The notes: a model not told the origin generated them from the sequence alone. Numbered from the stretch's first letter, positions 1 through 8,235 are shown. The stretch: DNA of 64,000 bases from Yanghanlia sp047501535 (GCF_047501535.1 NZ_JAZDRJ010000009.1:113320-177319), one strand, 5' to 3'. Program-made: numbers and translations.

Positions 1-696
1 CAGAATGACATACAACACATACAGGCTGGCCAGCATCAGGCCAGGGAAAAATGCGCCTGCATAGAGCTTAACAACTGATACACCGGCTACGGCACCATAT
101 ACGATGAGTAGCACCGAAGGCGGAATCATGATGCCCAGGCAGCCGCCGGCAGTGATGGCGCCTGCTGTCAGGCGGACGCTGTATCCGGCTTTCATCATAG
201 CCGGCATAGCCAGCAGCCCCATGAGAGTGACGACAGCACCCACAATGCCGGTTGCCGTCGCAAATACCGCGCACGTAACAATGGTGGCTACGCCCAGGGA
301 GCCGGGGATGCGAGCAAGCACTAAGTGCATGCTTTTGAACAGTTTTTCGATCAGGTTGGCGCGTTCAACCAAATACCCCATGAAGATGAACAGCGGTACG
401 GCGATCAGTACGTCGTTGGTCATCACAGAATAGGCGCGCAGCACCATGAGATCGAGTGTTTGTTCAATGGCCGTCTGCATGGGCAGCTGGCTGTAGGCCA
501 GATACGTGAACACGACACCCATACCCATCAAGGTGAAGGCAGTGGGGAAGCCCAGCATAATCGTGACCACGATGAGGGCCAGCATCAGCAGCCCAAGGTG
601 ACCGTTGGTGATGTTCTCCGGAGACGGCATCAGAATGGCGATGCCCACCACGATGGCTATCAGGATGGACAAGCCGAACCATACTTCTTTTCTCAT
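1..696 (-). CDS. dctM: TRAP transporter large permease (DctM family), 3' end outside window
   Basis: The reading frame starts at the ATG at 696 and runs off the left edge, giving the first 232 residues. It shows closely spaced hydrophobic helices and glycine-rich stretches such as GAITAGGCLGIMIPPS, typical of the DctM 12-helix subunit that forms the Na+-coupled translocation path of TRAP transporters. The full family length is about 430 residues, so roughly half is missing. It lies 14 bp downstream of the DctQ gene and about 0.8 kb downstream of the binding-protein gene, so the three form one operon. The substrate, probably an organic or keto acid, cannot be read from the sequence. Confidence 0.92.
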   Translation of the reverse strand, partial: MRKEVWFGLSILIAIVVGIAILMPSPENITNGHLGLLMLALIVVTIMLGFPTAFTLMGMGVVFTYLAYSQLPMQTAIEQTLDLMVLRAYSVMTNDVLIAVPLFIFMGYLVERANLIEKLFKSMHLVLARIPGSLGVATIVTCAVFATATGIVGAVVTLMGLLAMPAMMKAGYSVRLTAGAITAGGCLGIMIPPSVLLIVYGAVAGVSVVKLYAGAFFPGLMLASLYVLYVIL

Positions 697-710
697 TGTC
701 AGTTCCTTTG

Positions 711-1322
711 CTATCGCTGTGTCGACGTGGAAGTATTGGCCTCGGGCGACGTGCCTCCCACATTAACCATGCCCTTCAGTTTGTCTAGATCGACCTCTTC
801 AACGTCTTGGTCGCGTCGTGGCCAAGCGCCCTGCTTAAGGCAGGCGATGCAATACACGACTTCAACAAACCCCTGAAATAGCAAAGTGAGCCCAGCGATT
901 GGAATGACAGCCTTGAAAGGATAGAGAGGAGGACCGCCGGAAGCGAGGCTTGAGGTTTCCCTGATGGCCCAGGATTCTTCGAAATAGTAGAAGCCGGCCC
1001 AGCACAGGGCGATGACTCCTGGAAAATAGAAAAGAAAGTACAGGGCGAGATCAAGCCCGGCCTGCAGGCGGGGTGGAAAAAAACCATAGAGCACATCGCC
1101 GCGCACGTGGCCGTTCTTGGAAAGCGTGTATGCGCCTGCCATCATGAACAAGGTGCCATACATCATGTTCATGGCGTCGAACGCCCACGCGTGCGGTGCC
1201 GCGAACACGTATCGGGATATGACTTCGTAGGTAATGAACAACGTGAGCGCCAGGACAAGCCAACCGAAAAACTGGCCTATCCGGGTATTCACGCGGTCAA
1301 TGATGAACAACACTTTCTGCAT
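711..1322 (-). CDS. dctQ: TRAP transporter small permease (DctQ family)
   Basis: This 203-residue membrane protein has four predicted helices (around residues 17-35, 52-70, 95-113 and 145-165), the layout of the DctQ subunit that scaffolds DctM and docks the periplasmic binding protein. It begins with ATG at 1322. The C-terminal 45 residues are hydrophilic, an extension beyond many DctQ proteins. It sits between dctP and dctM. A hairpin followed by a U run (1472-1508) separates it from dctP, which suggests lower expression of the membrane subunits than of the receptor. Confidence 0.9.
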   Translation of the reverse strand: MQKVLFIIDRVNTRIGQFFGWLVLALTLFITYEVISRYVFAAPHAWAFDAMNMMYGTLFMMAGAYTLSKNGHVRGDVLYGFFPPRLQAGLDLALYFLFYFPGVIALCWAGFYYFEESWAIRETSSLASGGPPLYPFKAVIPIAGLTLLFQGFVEVVYCIACLKQGAWPRRDQDVEEVDLDKLKGMVNVGGTSPEANTSTSTQR

Positions 1323-1471
1323 GGAGAACCTACCTGTGGCCGTCGAGCGGCGCTACCATCCGACCCGCACGGATGTTCCCGGGTACGGGAACGCTCTGTG
1401 GGTGTGGCGAGAATCTTCCATATGTCCGCCTGAGTACTGCTGGGCAGAACGCCAGAGGAGCATATGGTGCC

Positions 1472-1508
1472 AAAAAAACACCATCAGCTTTTGTGAGCGA
1501 TGGTGTTT
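1472..1508 (-). terminator. Attenuator-type terminator between dctP and dctQ
   Basis: Ten-base arms at 1476-1485 and 1499-1508 pair perfectly. Read on the minus strand, the hairpin runs into a tract of seven T. It lies inside the operon, so it probably terminates only part of the transcripts, keeping the binding protein in excess over the permeases. Confidence 0.75.
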
Positions 1509-1528
1509 AAGAGCCCTACATGGAAAGA

Positions 1529-2686
1529 TCAGCTCTTTGTCTGGCGACGGCCGAAATAGTGGTTGTAAGCCATGCGACGGTTGTTGTTGGTGTCCATGTC
1601 CCATGCCAGAGCACGTTGTGCGAAAGCGCGTTGAGATTCTTCGATCTCTTTGAACATTGGGTTGGTTTTGGCTTTTTCTTCCACGATTCGATCCCAGACT
1701 TGCAGTTGCTGCTGCAGGATGGTGTCGGGCGTTTTGTAGAACTTCACACCGTCTTCCTGTTGCAGCTTGATGTAGTCTTCGGAATAGCGGTGGATGGCTT
1801 TCCAGGACATATCGGCCGAGGCGGCTTCGCATGCATTGGTGACAATGGCACGCAGTTTTTCAGGCAGAGCCTCGTATTTGGGCTTGTTGAAAATAACTTC
1901 AAAAGTTTCCGACGACTGGTGGAAGCTTTGCAGCATACATACCTTGGAAACGTCGGGGAAGCCCAGCAGACGGTCGGACGTGGCGTTGTTGAATTCAGCA
2001 CCATCGAGCAGGCCGCGATCGAGAGCGGGAACGATTTCACCGCCAGGCAGGGCGTTGACGGCCGCACCCATTTCGGTGAACAGGTCGATTGCCAAGCCGT
2101 TGGTGCGGAACTTCAGGCCTTTGAGGTCTTCAGTGCGCGTGACGGGCTTTTTGAACCAACCAAACGGTTGGGTGGGCATGGGCCCGTAAAGGATAGAGAC
2201 TACGTTGACACCGATAGACTCGTAGAGTTTATCGAGAAGCTCTTTTCCGCCCGCATACTTGTACCAGGACAGCAGCATGTTGGCGTCCATGCCAAAGGCG
2301 GGGCCGGAAGAGAACAGCGCCAGCGCATTCTGCTTGCCGTAGTTGTAGCCTAGAACGCCATGGCCGCCGTCAAGCGTACCTTTGGCAACGGCATCTAGTA
2401 GTGAGAATGCAGGCACCACGGCGCCAGCGGGCAAAACTTCGAGCTTGAGTTCGCCGCCTGACATATCGTTAATTTTGGCGGCAAGATCGAGTGCGTATTC
2501 GTGGAAGATATCGACCGTAGGCCAGGTGCTCTGGAAGCGGAACGTGACAGGGGATTGTGCCTTCACAATGGCGGGAAAGGCCATCGTTGCGGCGGCTGCC
2601 GTACCGGCTGCCGCGCCTCCTAGAAAGCGGCGCCGTGAATTTTGTACGGGAGTTTCGGTATTGCTGACTGCAGAGCTGCTCTTCAT
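1529..2686 (-). CDS. dctP: TRAP transporter substrate-binding protein (DctP family)
   Basis: This 385-residue periplasmic solute receptor begins with a twin-arginine signal: SRRRFLGG near residue 18, then an alanine-rich hydrophobic stretch ending near AIVKAQ. The mature part shows the DctP fold signatures, including FRFQSTWP, LKGLKFRTNG with the arginine that normally contacts the substrate carboxylate, and ALPGGEIVPALDRGLLDGAE. Such a receptor delivers a carboxylate to the DctQM pump. Tat export is common for binding proteins of this branch in Burkholderiales. It is the first gene of the dctPQM operon; the ATG at 2686 follows an AAGGAGA ribosome site. Confidence 0.92.
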   Translation of the reverse strand: MKSSSAVSNTETPVQNSRRRFLGGAAAGTAAAATMAFPAIVKAQSPVTFRFQSTWPTVDIFHEYALDLAAKINDMSGGELKLEVLPAGAVVPAFSLLDAVAKGTLDGGHGVLGYNYGKQNALALFSSGPAFGMDANMLLSWYKYAGGKELLDKLYESIGVNVVSILYGPMPTQPFGWFKKPVTRTEDLKGLKFRTNGLAIDLFTEMGAAVNALPGGEIVPALDRGLLDGAEFNNATSDRLLGFPDVSKVCMLQSFHQSSETFEVIFNKPKYEALPEKLRAIVTNACEAASADMSWKAIHRYSEDYIKLQQEDGVKFYKTPDTILQQQLQVWDRIVEEKAKTNPMFKEIEESQRAFAQRALAWDMDTNNNRRMAYNHYFGRRQTKS

Positions 2687-2973
2687 CGGTGTCTCCTTGT
2701 TGATCTGTACTTTGGAACAGCAGTATGACTTTTTAGCTTTTCTTTTATTAGAACCAGCGTTGCTTTTATAGGCGATGCCATAGGTAGCGTCAATGAGGGA
2801 TACCGAATGTAAAAAAAGCCCTAAGACTATTGTTTATGCATTCCTTATGTAGAAATAGGTTGTTGATTTTAAAGTTGTTTTATTCTGTTTTTTGTATTCT
2901 GGCGGTTGTTGCTGACGGAACCCGAGTTGCGAGCAGGCAGGGTAATTACCGAGATCAGGAAATATTTAGAAAC

Positions 2974-4443
2974 TCACAGCATGATGGCGCAGGCCATCAT
3001 CGCTAACAGAGCGAAGCACATGCCGATATAAGGGAGGAGCGCAGCGTAGACAGTACGTTCTTGGCCGTGCCCGTGTGTCAGTGTCGCTGCAATGGACATG
3101 CGAACCGGTGAAAACGAGCTCATGGCTGTGCCCGATACATGCTGTAGGGCGGCGACCGCCGGGATTCCCAGCCCGGCCTGAATACCCAGTGCCAGCTGAG
3201 ACGACATAAACAGGCTGTTTGGCGCGTTACCGCTGTTTGTCAGGATGCCAAACGCACCCGATAGCAGAGGGGTCAGTACCAATGCCCCTTGCTCCAGTTT
3301 GGCAAACATGCCATTGGCAATCGCTTGGGAGATGCCGGCGGCAGAGAGTACCTCAGCCATCATGGCAAACAAAAATACCGCCAACACGGCGGGTTTACCT
3401 GTGTTCCAAGCGGCTACGCCTTCCCGGGCCAATGAGGCGGCGCGACGCTGCCATAACGCCGTCAAGACCCCGCCAGCCACGAGCCAACTACCCGCATGGT
3501 ATAGCGGAGGCCAGGCAGGAAGGTCGCTGAACGGGGTCACGGCAGCCACTGTGCTCAGTGTGTGTTGAGCCTCTGGGGCCAGGCGGCTGAGCGCCAGAGA
3601 GCTGATCAGCAATATGAAGGGCAGTATTTTCCGAGAGGTAGCAAGGGTGTGTTTGAGGTCCGGCCTGCGCTCAAACAGGTAGTAGATGACGATGAGTGGC
3701 CCGTATGTGGCCAGCAGAGCAGCTTCCGGCCCGAGGTAAAGCGTTGCGATGGCCAAGAGGCTGAGGCCCACGCTTATCCAGATGGCTTCCCGCACAGATT
3801 CTCGTCTCGACGCCTTAAAGCCCGCCAGCTTGGCGGTGCGCCAGAACAGCGGGAGCCAGATCAACATGAGCAGCCCGGTAGGTAGGGCAGAATAAAAGCC
3901 CATCTCGTTAGCGGGCATACGGGCATACGCAGCTGCCAACATCGTACCGCTGCCCATGCCACCCCATGGAATCAAGGTCTGGCTCATCAGGGCGAACACC
4001 ATAAGGTGACGAGGGCTGATATTCAGGTGTCGAATGAGGGCAATGGTGCCCAGCATGCCAACACCAAACCCTGTTGCAGACTCCGCAAATGGCCCAATAA
4101 GAAAGCATGCGAAAAACAGCAAGCGCCTCTGGGCTAGCGCCGAGGAGGGCGCTTTGGTTTCCACCGGCAATGTGCCTTGGGCCCCAGGTCGAGCACCGGG
4201 TACAGCGATCTGCCAGAAAAACAGTCCTCCCAGAATATACGGGGCGATGGTCAGACCAATCCAGAAACCCCGGGTTAGTGCGACCATTAACTGTTCGCCG
4301 CCGAACAGCCCGGGCCCTGTGAGGGCTGCAACAGGAATCGCTACAACCAACCCCAGAAATGCGGCTAGCGTAGTGCTGATACGCCCGCTAGCCACCGCCG
4401 CTGCGACAGTGAGAGCAGGGAACAACCAGAGCAGATAATTCAT
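2974..4443 (-). CDS. LctP-family (L-lactate permease-like) transporter
   Basis: This 489-residue polytopic membrane protein has about 12-14 hydrophobic segments. The stretch GPFAESATGFGVGML near residues 116-130 corresponds to the acidic-residue and AAGFG motif of the LctP/GlcA 2-hydroxy-carboxylate:H+ symporter family, and a second conserved loop (LTNSGNAPNSLFMSSQ) lies near the C terminus. The family takes up lactate or glycolate; which one cannot be decided here. It is somewhat short for the family (about 550 residues). It lies 287 bp upstream of dctP on the same strand, so co-transcription is possible but not certain. Confidence 0.85.
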   Translation of the reverse strand: MNYLLWLFPALTVAAAVASGRISTTLAAFLGLVVAIPVAALTGPGLFGGEQLMVALTRGFWIGLTIAPYILGGLFFWQIAVPGARPGAQGTLPVETKAPSSALAQRRLLFFACFLIGPFAESATGFGVGMLGTIALIRHLNISPRHLMVFALMSQTLIPWGGMGSGTMLAAAYARMPANEMGFYSALPTGLLMLIWLPLFWRTAKLAGFKASRRESVREAIWISVGLSLLAIATLYLGPEAALLATYGPLIVIYYLFERRPDLKHTLATSRKILPFILLISSLALSRLAPEAQHTLSTVAAVTPFSDLPAWPPLYHAGSWLVAGGVLTALWQRRAASLAREGVAAWNTGKPAVLAVFLFAMMAEVLSAAGISQAIANGMFAKLEQGALVLTPLLSGAFGILTNSGNAPNSLFMSSQLALGIQAGLGIPAVAALQHVSGTAMSSFSPVRMSIAATLTHGHGQERTVYAALLPYIGMCFALLAMMACAIML

Positions 4444-4553
4444 TTGCCGGAGAACCCTATATCGGCTTACTCAGCCTGACCTTAGCTTTAAAGAGGTGAG
4501 TACCGTGGCGCAGGAACGCCGTTTTGTCAACGAGATGCAGGGCTCACACAAAA

Positions 4554-4588
4554 AAACCGCCCCGAACTTTGCGGTTTCGGGGCGGTTT
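4554..4588. terminator. Intrinsic bidirectional terminator
   Basis: Thirteen-base arms at 4554-4566 and 4576-4588 pair perfectly, with A-rich flank on one side and TTT on the other. The tRNA-3'-end fragment at 4597 lies directly next to it. It may be the original terminator of the tRNA-Met gene, left behind when the islet was inserted. Confidence 0.75.
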
Positions 4589-4596
4589 GTCTGTTC

Positions 4597-4614
4597 TGGT
4601 GGCGCATCCCTGAT
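4597..4614 (-). repeat. Duplicated tRNA-Met 3' end (distal att-like repeat)
   Basis: Eighteen bases identical to the 3' end of the tRNA-Met gene at 8478-8495, with the CCA end, followed immediately by unrelated sequence. A tRNA terminator-like hairpin lies just beyond it, as at the real tRNA. Confidence 0.85.
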
Positions 4615-4833
4615 GCTGTAAATTTGCACAGGAATTCCTCAATTCATATTGATTATCAATGGCTTACAAGCTGTTTGAGAGCAGTGTAGCAGCGGTGTGT
4701 CGCAGCATTCAAGGGAAATCAATTACGAAATTTGCTATCATTTTTCCCAACAATACCCGCCACACTTCATGCCGTAGCATCAGCGCCGGTTCAGTGCTCC
4801 CAGGGCGGGTTTCTCTTTTCTCATGAGTGTTCT
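4615..4833. other. Gene-free left end of the islet
   Basis: Together with the terminator and tRNA fragment this fills the gap between the permease gene and the ccdA-like gene. It is AT-richer than the flanks and contains a 13-bp palindrome, ATTGATTATCAAT, at 4648-4660. No gene is evident. Confidence 0.5.
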
Positions 4834-5070
4834 ATGCAGCGTCACGTTCCTGTGTCCAATGACGCATCCATCAGCGACGACCGACCTGCAGTCCACAATG
4901 GGCAGGCCCAAGCATCAGGTGTCAGCCGGGCAGAAATAGCAGGAGCTGTGCAGGCAGACACACGCGACATGGCTGAGCGTTGGTTGGCCGAAAACGACGA
5001 AGCGCTGAGAAGTTCCAACGATTTGGTAGAAAGGCACGGCTTGCCCCTGGCAAAGTACCGGATGTTCTGA
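4834..5070 (+). CDS. CcdA-family antitoxin, orphan
   Basis: The C-terminal half of this 78-residue protein (RWLAENDEALRSSNDLVE, then HGLPLAKYRMF) matches the toxin-binding tail of CcdA antitoxins, including the terminal aromatic residue directly before the stop. The N-terminal half, where CcdA carries a ribbon-helix-helix DNA-binding domain, is poorly conserved and may be degraded. The ATG at 4834 gives the usual family length; an upstream in-frame start at 4732 would add 34 unlikely residues. No ccdB-like toxin gene follows; the next gene is parD. It may therefore be an anti-addiction remnant. Confidence 0.65.
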   Translation: MQRHVPVSNDASISDDRPAVHNGQAQASGVSRAEIAGAVQADTRDMAERWLAENDEALRSSNDLVERHGLPLAKYRMF

Positions 5071-5192
5071 CGCTCCCCTCAGTTGTCTTGGATGCTTCAC
5101 ATAGAGGTATTGCAACCTGCAAAGGCAGCAGTAAAGACACGACGATTTACCAATAAGTAATATAAAATGGTAGAACCGTAAGGAGAGAACCC

Positions 5193-5438
5193 ATGCGAAA
5201 CACATCCGTATCCCTCGGGCAGCACTTCACCAGCTTTATTGAATCCCAAGTCCAGGGCGGGCGCTATGGCTCTGCAAGCGATGTGGTCCGGGCAGGGCTG
5301 CGGCTCTTGGAAGAACACGAAACAAAGGTCAAGGCGCTGCAAGACGCGCTAAACGCCGGTCTTGAATCCGGCGAGCCGCGCCCGTTCGACTTTGAGGCTT
5401 TTAAGGCTCGCAAACGCGCAGGGCACGAAGCCCAATGA
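5193..5438 (+). CDS. parD: ParD-family antitoxin
   Basis: This 81-residue protein begins with a ribbon-helix-helix module (NTSVSLGQHFTSFIE, then GRYGSASDVVRAGLRLLEE), which dimerises and binds the operator, followed by an acidic/basic tail that wraps the toxin. That is the ParD (type II antitoxin) layout and usual length. AGGAGAG lies just upstream of its ATG. Its stop overlaps the start of parE by four bases (ATGA), the standard coupling that keeps antitoxin in excess. It probably represses its own promoter around 5100-5190. Confidence 0.9.
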   Translation: MRNTSVSLGQHFTSFIESQVQGGRYGSASDVVRAGLRLLEEHETKVKALQDALNAGLESGEPRPFDFEAFKARKRAGHEAQ

Positions 5439-5719
5439 AAGCTGTTGCGTTCTCGCCCGCAGCAGAAGCCGACCTTGGCGAGATTTGGGACTACACCGCC
5501 GATAGGTGGGGGCCGGACCAAGCCGACAGCTACACCGACGCGATTCGGGATACTTGCTATGCGTTGGCTAAAGGAACAAAGCAAGGCCGTCCCTCAGTGC
5601 TGCCGCGCTTTCAAAAATACCTGTGCGGCTCGCATGTGGTCTATTTCTTGGATTACGCCGACCGCTTGGACGTTATCCGTATCTTGCACCAAAGGCAGGA
5701 CGCAGAACAGCACTTGTAG
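5435..5719 (+). CDS. parE: ParE-family toxin
   Basis: This 94-residue protein has the RelE/ParE plasmid-stabilisation fold: an N-terminal strand and helix (FSPAAEADLGEIWDYTADRWG), a central QADSYTDAI helix, the GRPSVLPRFQKY segment and a C-terminal VYFLDYADRLDVIRILHQRQD strand pair. ParE proteins poison DNA gyrase. The frame is intact and full length, so the pair may be functional and could stabilise the islet. It is translationally coupled to parD. Confidence 0.9.
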   Translation: MKAVAFSPAAEADLGEIWDYTADRWGPDQADSYTDAIRDTCYALAKGTKQGRPSVLPRFQKYLCGSHVVYFLDYADRLDVIRILHQRQDAEQHL

Positions 5720-5788
5720 GACGCAACGGCGCAGAGCGGCTGCACGGGCATCATGCAGTACTTAAGCATAGGTACAGTATTTTGCGCG

Positions 5789-6061
5789 TCAATGATTGAC
5801 GATACGGGTGTCCGGAACGGCAACTAGGCCTTGAGTGTTACCGAGCCACTCTGCGATAAGTGCCAGTAGTTTGGTGCACCCGAGACCTTCGACAGGGTCG
5901 CACGCAAAAGAGGTGTATTCGGGAGTGCAGATGTTGCGACGCTCGTATGTGCTATCAATAAGCAACCATTGGCGCAGATAACGACTTAGGGCGTAGTGCT
6001 TGACTCGGTCTTCTAAGGTTCTTTGGCGCACTGCCGCCACACCAAAAATATCCAGACTGAA
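5789..6061 (-). pseudogene. ORF fragment truncated by the IS3 element
   Basis: An open frame on the minus strand ends at 5789 and stays open without a stop right up to the left end of the insertion sequence at 6057; the first in-frame stop upstream lies within the IS. A GTG at 6040 could give 83 residues (MAAVRQRTLEDRVKHYALSR and onward). I do not recognise the family. The pattern suggests the 3' part of a gene cut by the IS. I could not identify its 5' part on the other side, beyond 7538. Confidence 0.4.
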
Positions 6062-6114
6062 TCACACCGGATTTGAACTGACCCCCAAGAGTTGGACACA
6101 ACGTTGGAGGGCAT

Positions 6115-6633
6115 ATGAGGAAATTCGACCTCAGGTTCAAACTGAAAGTGGTTCGTGACTACCTCGCGGGCAAAGGGGGATACAAAATCCTCGCAGCCAA
6201 ATACGGCATCGCTAACAGCCTCGTCAGAAGTTGGGTGGCGGCATACCAACACCATGGCAGTGCCGGTCTCGTGCGTCAGCGCGGCCGATACACACAAGAG
6301 TTCAAACTGGAAGTGCTGCACCGTAGGGCAGCTGAAAATCTGTCTTACCGTGAGCTTGGCGCTATTTACAATATCGGTAACCCTCATAGCATCATGTTAT
6401 GGCAGCAACAACATGAACGCGGCGAGCTTCGTGCGCCGCAGAGCCTTCCATCATTGGACCATTCGATGTCGACAAAGAAAAAGAGGTCGCCTCGGTCGCC
6501 AGAATCTGAGCTGTCAGCGGAAGACGGACTACTGCGCGAGAATCAACGGTTACGCGCGGAGGTCGCGTACTTAAAAAAAGTCAGTGCCTTGGTTCTAGCG
6601 AAGAAATTGGCGCAGCGCAAAGGGCGCAAATAG
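6115..6633 (+). CDS. IS3-family transposase OrfA (IS150-like)
   Basis: This 172-residue protein carries two helix-turn-helix segments (YKILAAKYGIANSLVRSWV and LSYRELGAIYNIGNPHSIML), which bind the terminal repeats, and a C-terminal leucine-zipper-like helix (ENQRLRAEVAYLKK). A run of seven A at 6573-6579, AAAAAAAG, lies in frame as a -1 slippery site. Shifting there leads directly into orfB, the usual way this group makes the OrfAB transposase. The orfA frame itself is intact. Confidence 0.9.
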   Translation: MRKFDLRFKLKVVRDYLAGKGGYKILAAKYGIANSLVRSWVAAYQHHGSAGLVRQRGRYTQEFKLEVLHRRAAENLSYRELGAIYNIGNPHSIMLWQQQHERGELRAPQSLPSLDHSMSTKKKRSPRSPESELSAEDGLLRENQRLRAEVAYLKKVSALVLAKKLAQRKGRK

Positions 6634-7504
6634 TGCTGGAACTGAGGCATGAATTTCCCTTGACAGACTTGCTGCATGTTGCGCAACTGCCCCGCAGCAC
6701 GTTTTATTATCAGGCAAGGTTTTGCGGTCGCCTGGTCGACATGACGAGCTCAAAGCGAAAATTCAGGCCGTCTATGCGGAACATCGCGGCCTGTATGGTT
6801 ATCGTCGCATCACGGCGACTATCCGTCGTGATGGCCATCTGGTCAATCATAAGGCCGTACAGCGACTTATGAGTGAAATGGGCATGAAATCGCGCGTGCG
6901 CGCAAAGAAGTTCAGGTCTTATAGGGGCGAACTCGGTGAGGCTGCCCCCAACTCTCTGAACCGCGAATTTGCTGCATCGCAAGCAAACCAGAAATGGGTG
7001 ACGGACGTGACCGAGTTTGCCGTGGCAGGCAAGAAGCTGTATTTGTCGCCGGTTATGGACCTCTACAATGGTGAAATCGTGGCTTACCAGACCAGCAATC
7101 GACCCGATTTCTCACTGGTCATTAATATGCTCAAGAAAGCCGCAGGGAAATGCACAGGGACGGACGGTCCCCTACTTCATTCCGTCAGGGGGGCTCAATA
7201 CGTTTCGATTCGCTATTCCGACCGGCTAAGCGAAGCCGGAATCAACCCGTCAGTCGGTAGCACGGGCAGTGCCTACGACAACGCACTGGCCGAGACAATC
7301 AACGGTCTGTACAAAACGGAAGTGATTCACCGCAGGGCGCCTTGGAAAACCAAGGCCGCCGTGGAACTGGCCACCCTGGAATGGGTGTCTTGGTTCAACC
7401 ATCAACGCCTGCTGGAATCGATCGGAGACATCCCGCCGGCAGAAGCCGAAGAAAGGTACTATCGACAACTTGCAGCACCCGCTGCGGAACCTGTTTTACT
7501 TTAA
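6633..7504 (+). pseudogene. IS3-family transposase OrfB, frameshifted and catalytically mutated
   Basis: The frame starts with GTG at 6633, overlapping the orfA stop, and encodes MLELRHEFPLTDLLHVAQLP and STFYYQARF. Near 6716-6723 the coding sense continues only in the -1 frame, so the gene is broken. The rest (from about 6722) is a DDE/RNase H-like integrase core: WVTDVTEF holds the first Asp and NALAETINGL the Glu. The expected second Asp in HSDxGxQY is Val (codon 7184-7186, HSVRGAQY). Two independent lesions make the transposase inactive. Confidence 0.85.
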
Positions 7505-7601
7505 CCAAACAGCCTCCGCGATTCCCGGTTCGATTCAGATTTCCCGGGCCATGATTGTTCTTACAGGCAAGGTTGCTGGTGACAGGGTGCCGCGAGCCTT
7601 T

Positions 7602-7886
7602 TTAGCTCGAGCGTTTTACGCAGCGAAAATAAAACATGAATTCTCGACGGTTGACACCTGTTCCGATGACGCGGTCTCCTTCTTGCATCATCTCCATGCC
7701 TTGCTCCGAACAATATTGTCGCGCTGTTGCGGCAGAGTTAGACAACAGGCTCTGGGTGCCGACAAGAGCGCTGGTAGATGAAGACGAAACCACATAAGTG
7801 TCCCTATCTATTTGCGCAACTTGTGTAGTGGATACACATGCGGAAAGTGTGAAGGGGAGCATGCAAGCCAGCAAAGCGTTCTTCAT
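7602..7886 (-). CDS. Small hypothetical lipoprotein
   Basis: From the ATG at 7886 this gives 94 residues with a short hydrophobic signal ending in a lipobox (LSAC, Cys17). It is probably processed by signal peptidase II and anchored in the envelope. The mature part is Ser/Thr-rich, then EQGMEMMQEGDRVIGTGVNRREF and a second Cys near the end. I do not recognise the family. An upstream in-frame start (7982) would put 32 residues before the signal and is unlikely. It is transcribed divergently from the XRE regulator, sharing an operator-like region. Confidence 0.6.
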   Translation of the reverse strand: MKNALLACMLPFTLSACVSTTQVAQIDRDTYVVSSSSTSALVGTQSLLSNSAATARQYCSEQGMEMMQEGDRVIGTGVNRREFMFYFRCVKRSS

Positions 7887-7908
7887 TTGGACTTTATGAG
7901 ATTTAAAA

Positions 7909-7945
7909 ACAGTAGAGTTACATACTGTAGTAGATAAAGCAGTAG
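7909..7945. promoter_or_regulatory. Operator-like repeats between lipoprotein and XRE genes
   Basis: Hexamers CAGTAG, CTGTAG and CAGTAG start at 7910, 7925 and 7940, exactly 15 bp apart. The first two also form a perfect inverted pair, ACAGTA at 7909-7914 and TACTGT at 7923-7928. Regular spacing in a divergent promoter next to a small HTH gene suggests binding sites for that regulator. Confidence 0.5.
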
Positions 7946-7962
7946 TGCGCCACTCTACGCGG

Positions 7963-8235
7963 ATGAACAAAAGTATTGCCACTTCGCCGACTAACGCACG
8001 CGCCAGAATTGCGACGAATTTGAAGCGTCTGCGTATGGAGCGCGGCCTCAGTCAGGAGCGTATGGCAGAGCTGGCAGACTTTCATAGGACCTACGTGTCC
8101 CAGCTTGAACGGTGTGTGACGAATATCAGTATTGACGGGCTCGAGCGCATCGCACAGGCTCTGGAAGTCGATGTGATTGATTTACTCGCTGCCGGGTCGG
8201 CGGAGTTGCCGAGTGACGCATCAGACGAAACGTAG
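7963..8235 (+). CDS. XRE-family (Cro/C1-type) transcriptional regulator
   Basis: This 90-residue protein is a single lambda-repressor-type HTH domain: IATNLKRLRMERGLSQERMA, then DFHRTYVSQLERCVTNIS as the recognition helix region, and LERIAQALEVDVIDLLA. Proteins of this size and sequence style often act as controllers of restriction or accessory loci. A GTG at 7945 would add six residues but overlaps the third repeat of the operator-like array, so the ATG at 7963 is preferred. Its target is probably its own promoter and the divergent lipoprotein gene. It is the last gene of the islet before tRNA-Met. Confidence 0.88.
   Translation: MNKSIATSPTNARARIATNLKRLRMERGLSQERMAELADFHRTYVSQLERCVTNISIDGLERIAQALEVDVIDLLAAGSAELPSDASDET

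Larger units (their letters stand above)
6057..7538 (+). mobile_element. IS3-family (IS150-like group) insertion sequence, defective
   Basis: The ends are imperfect inverted repeats, CTGAATCACACCGG at the left (from 6057) and the complement of CTGAATCGAACCGG at the right (to 7538). They enclose orfA and a frame-shifted orfB. The length of 1482 bp fits the group. No matching target-site duplication is visible: the flanking trinucleotides are AGA and ATT. The element is therefore old or rearranged. Confidence 0.85.

Noticed and set aside
4648..4660. ATTGATTATCAAT as an FNR-type box
   Set aside because: The half-sites are separated by one base instead of four, so it does not fit the FNR consensus.
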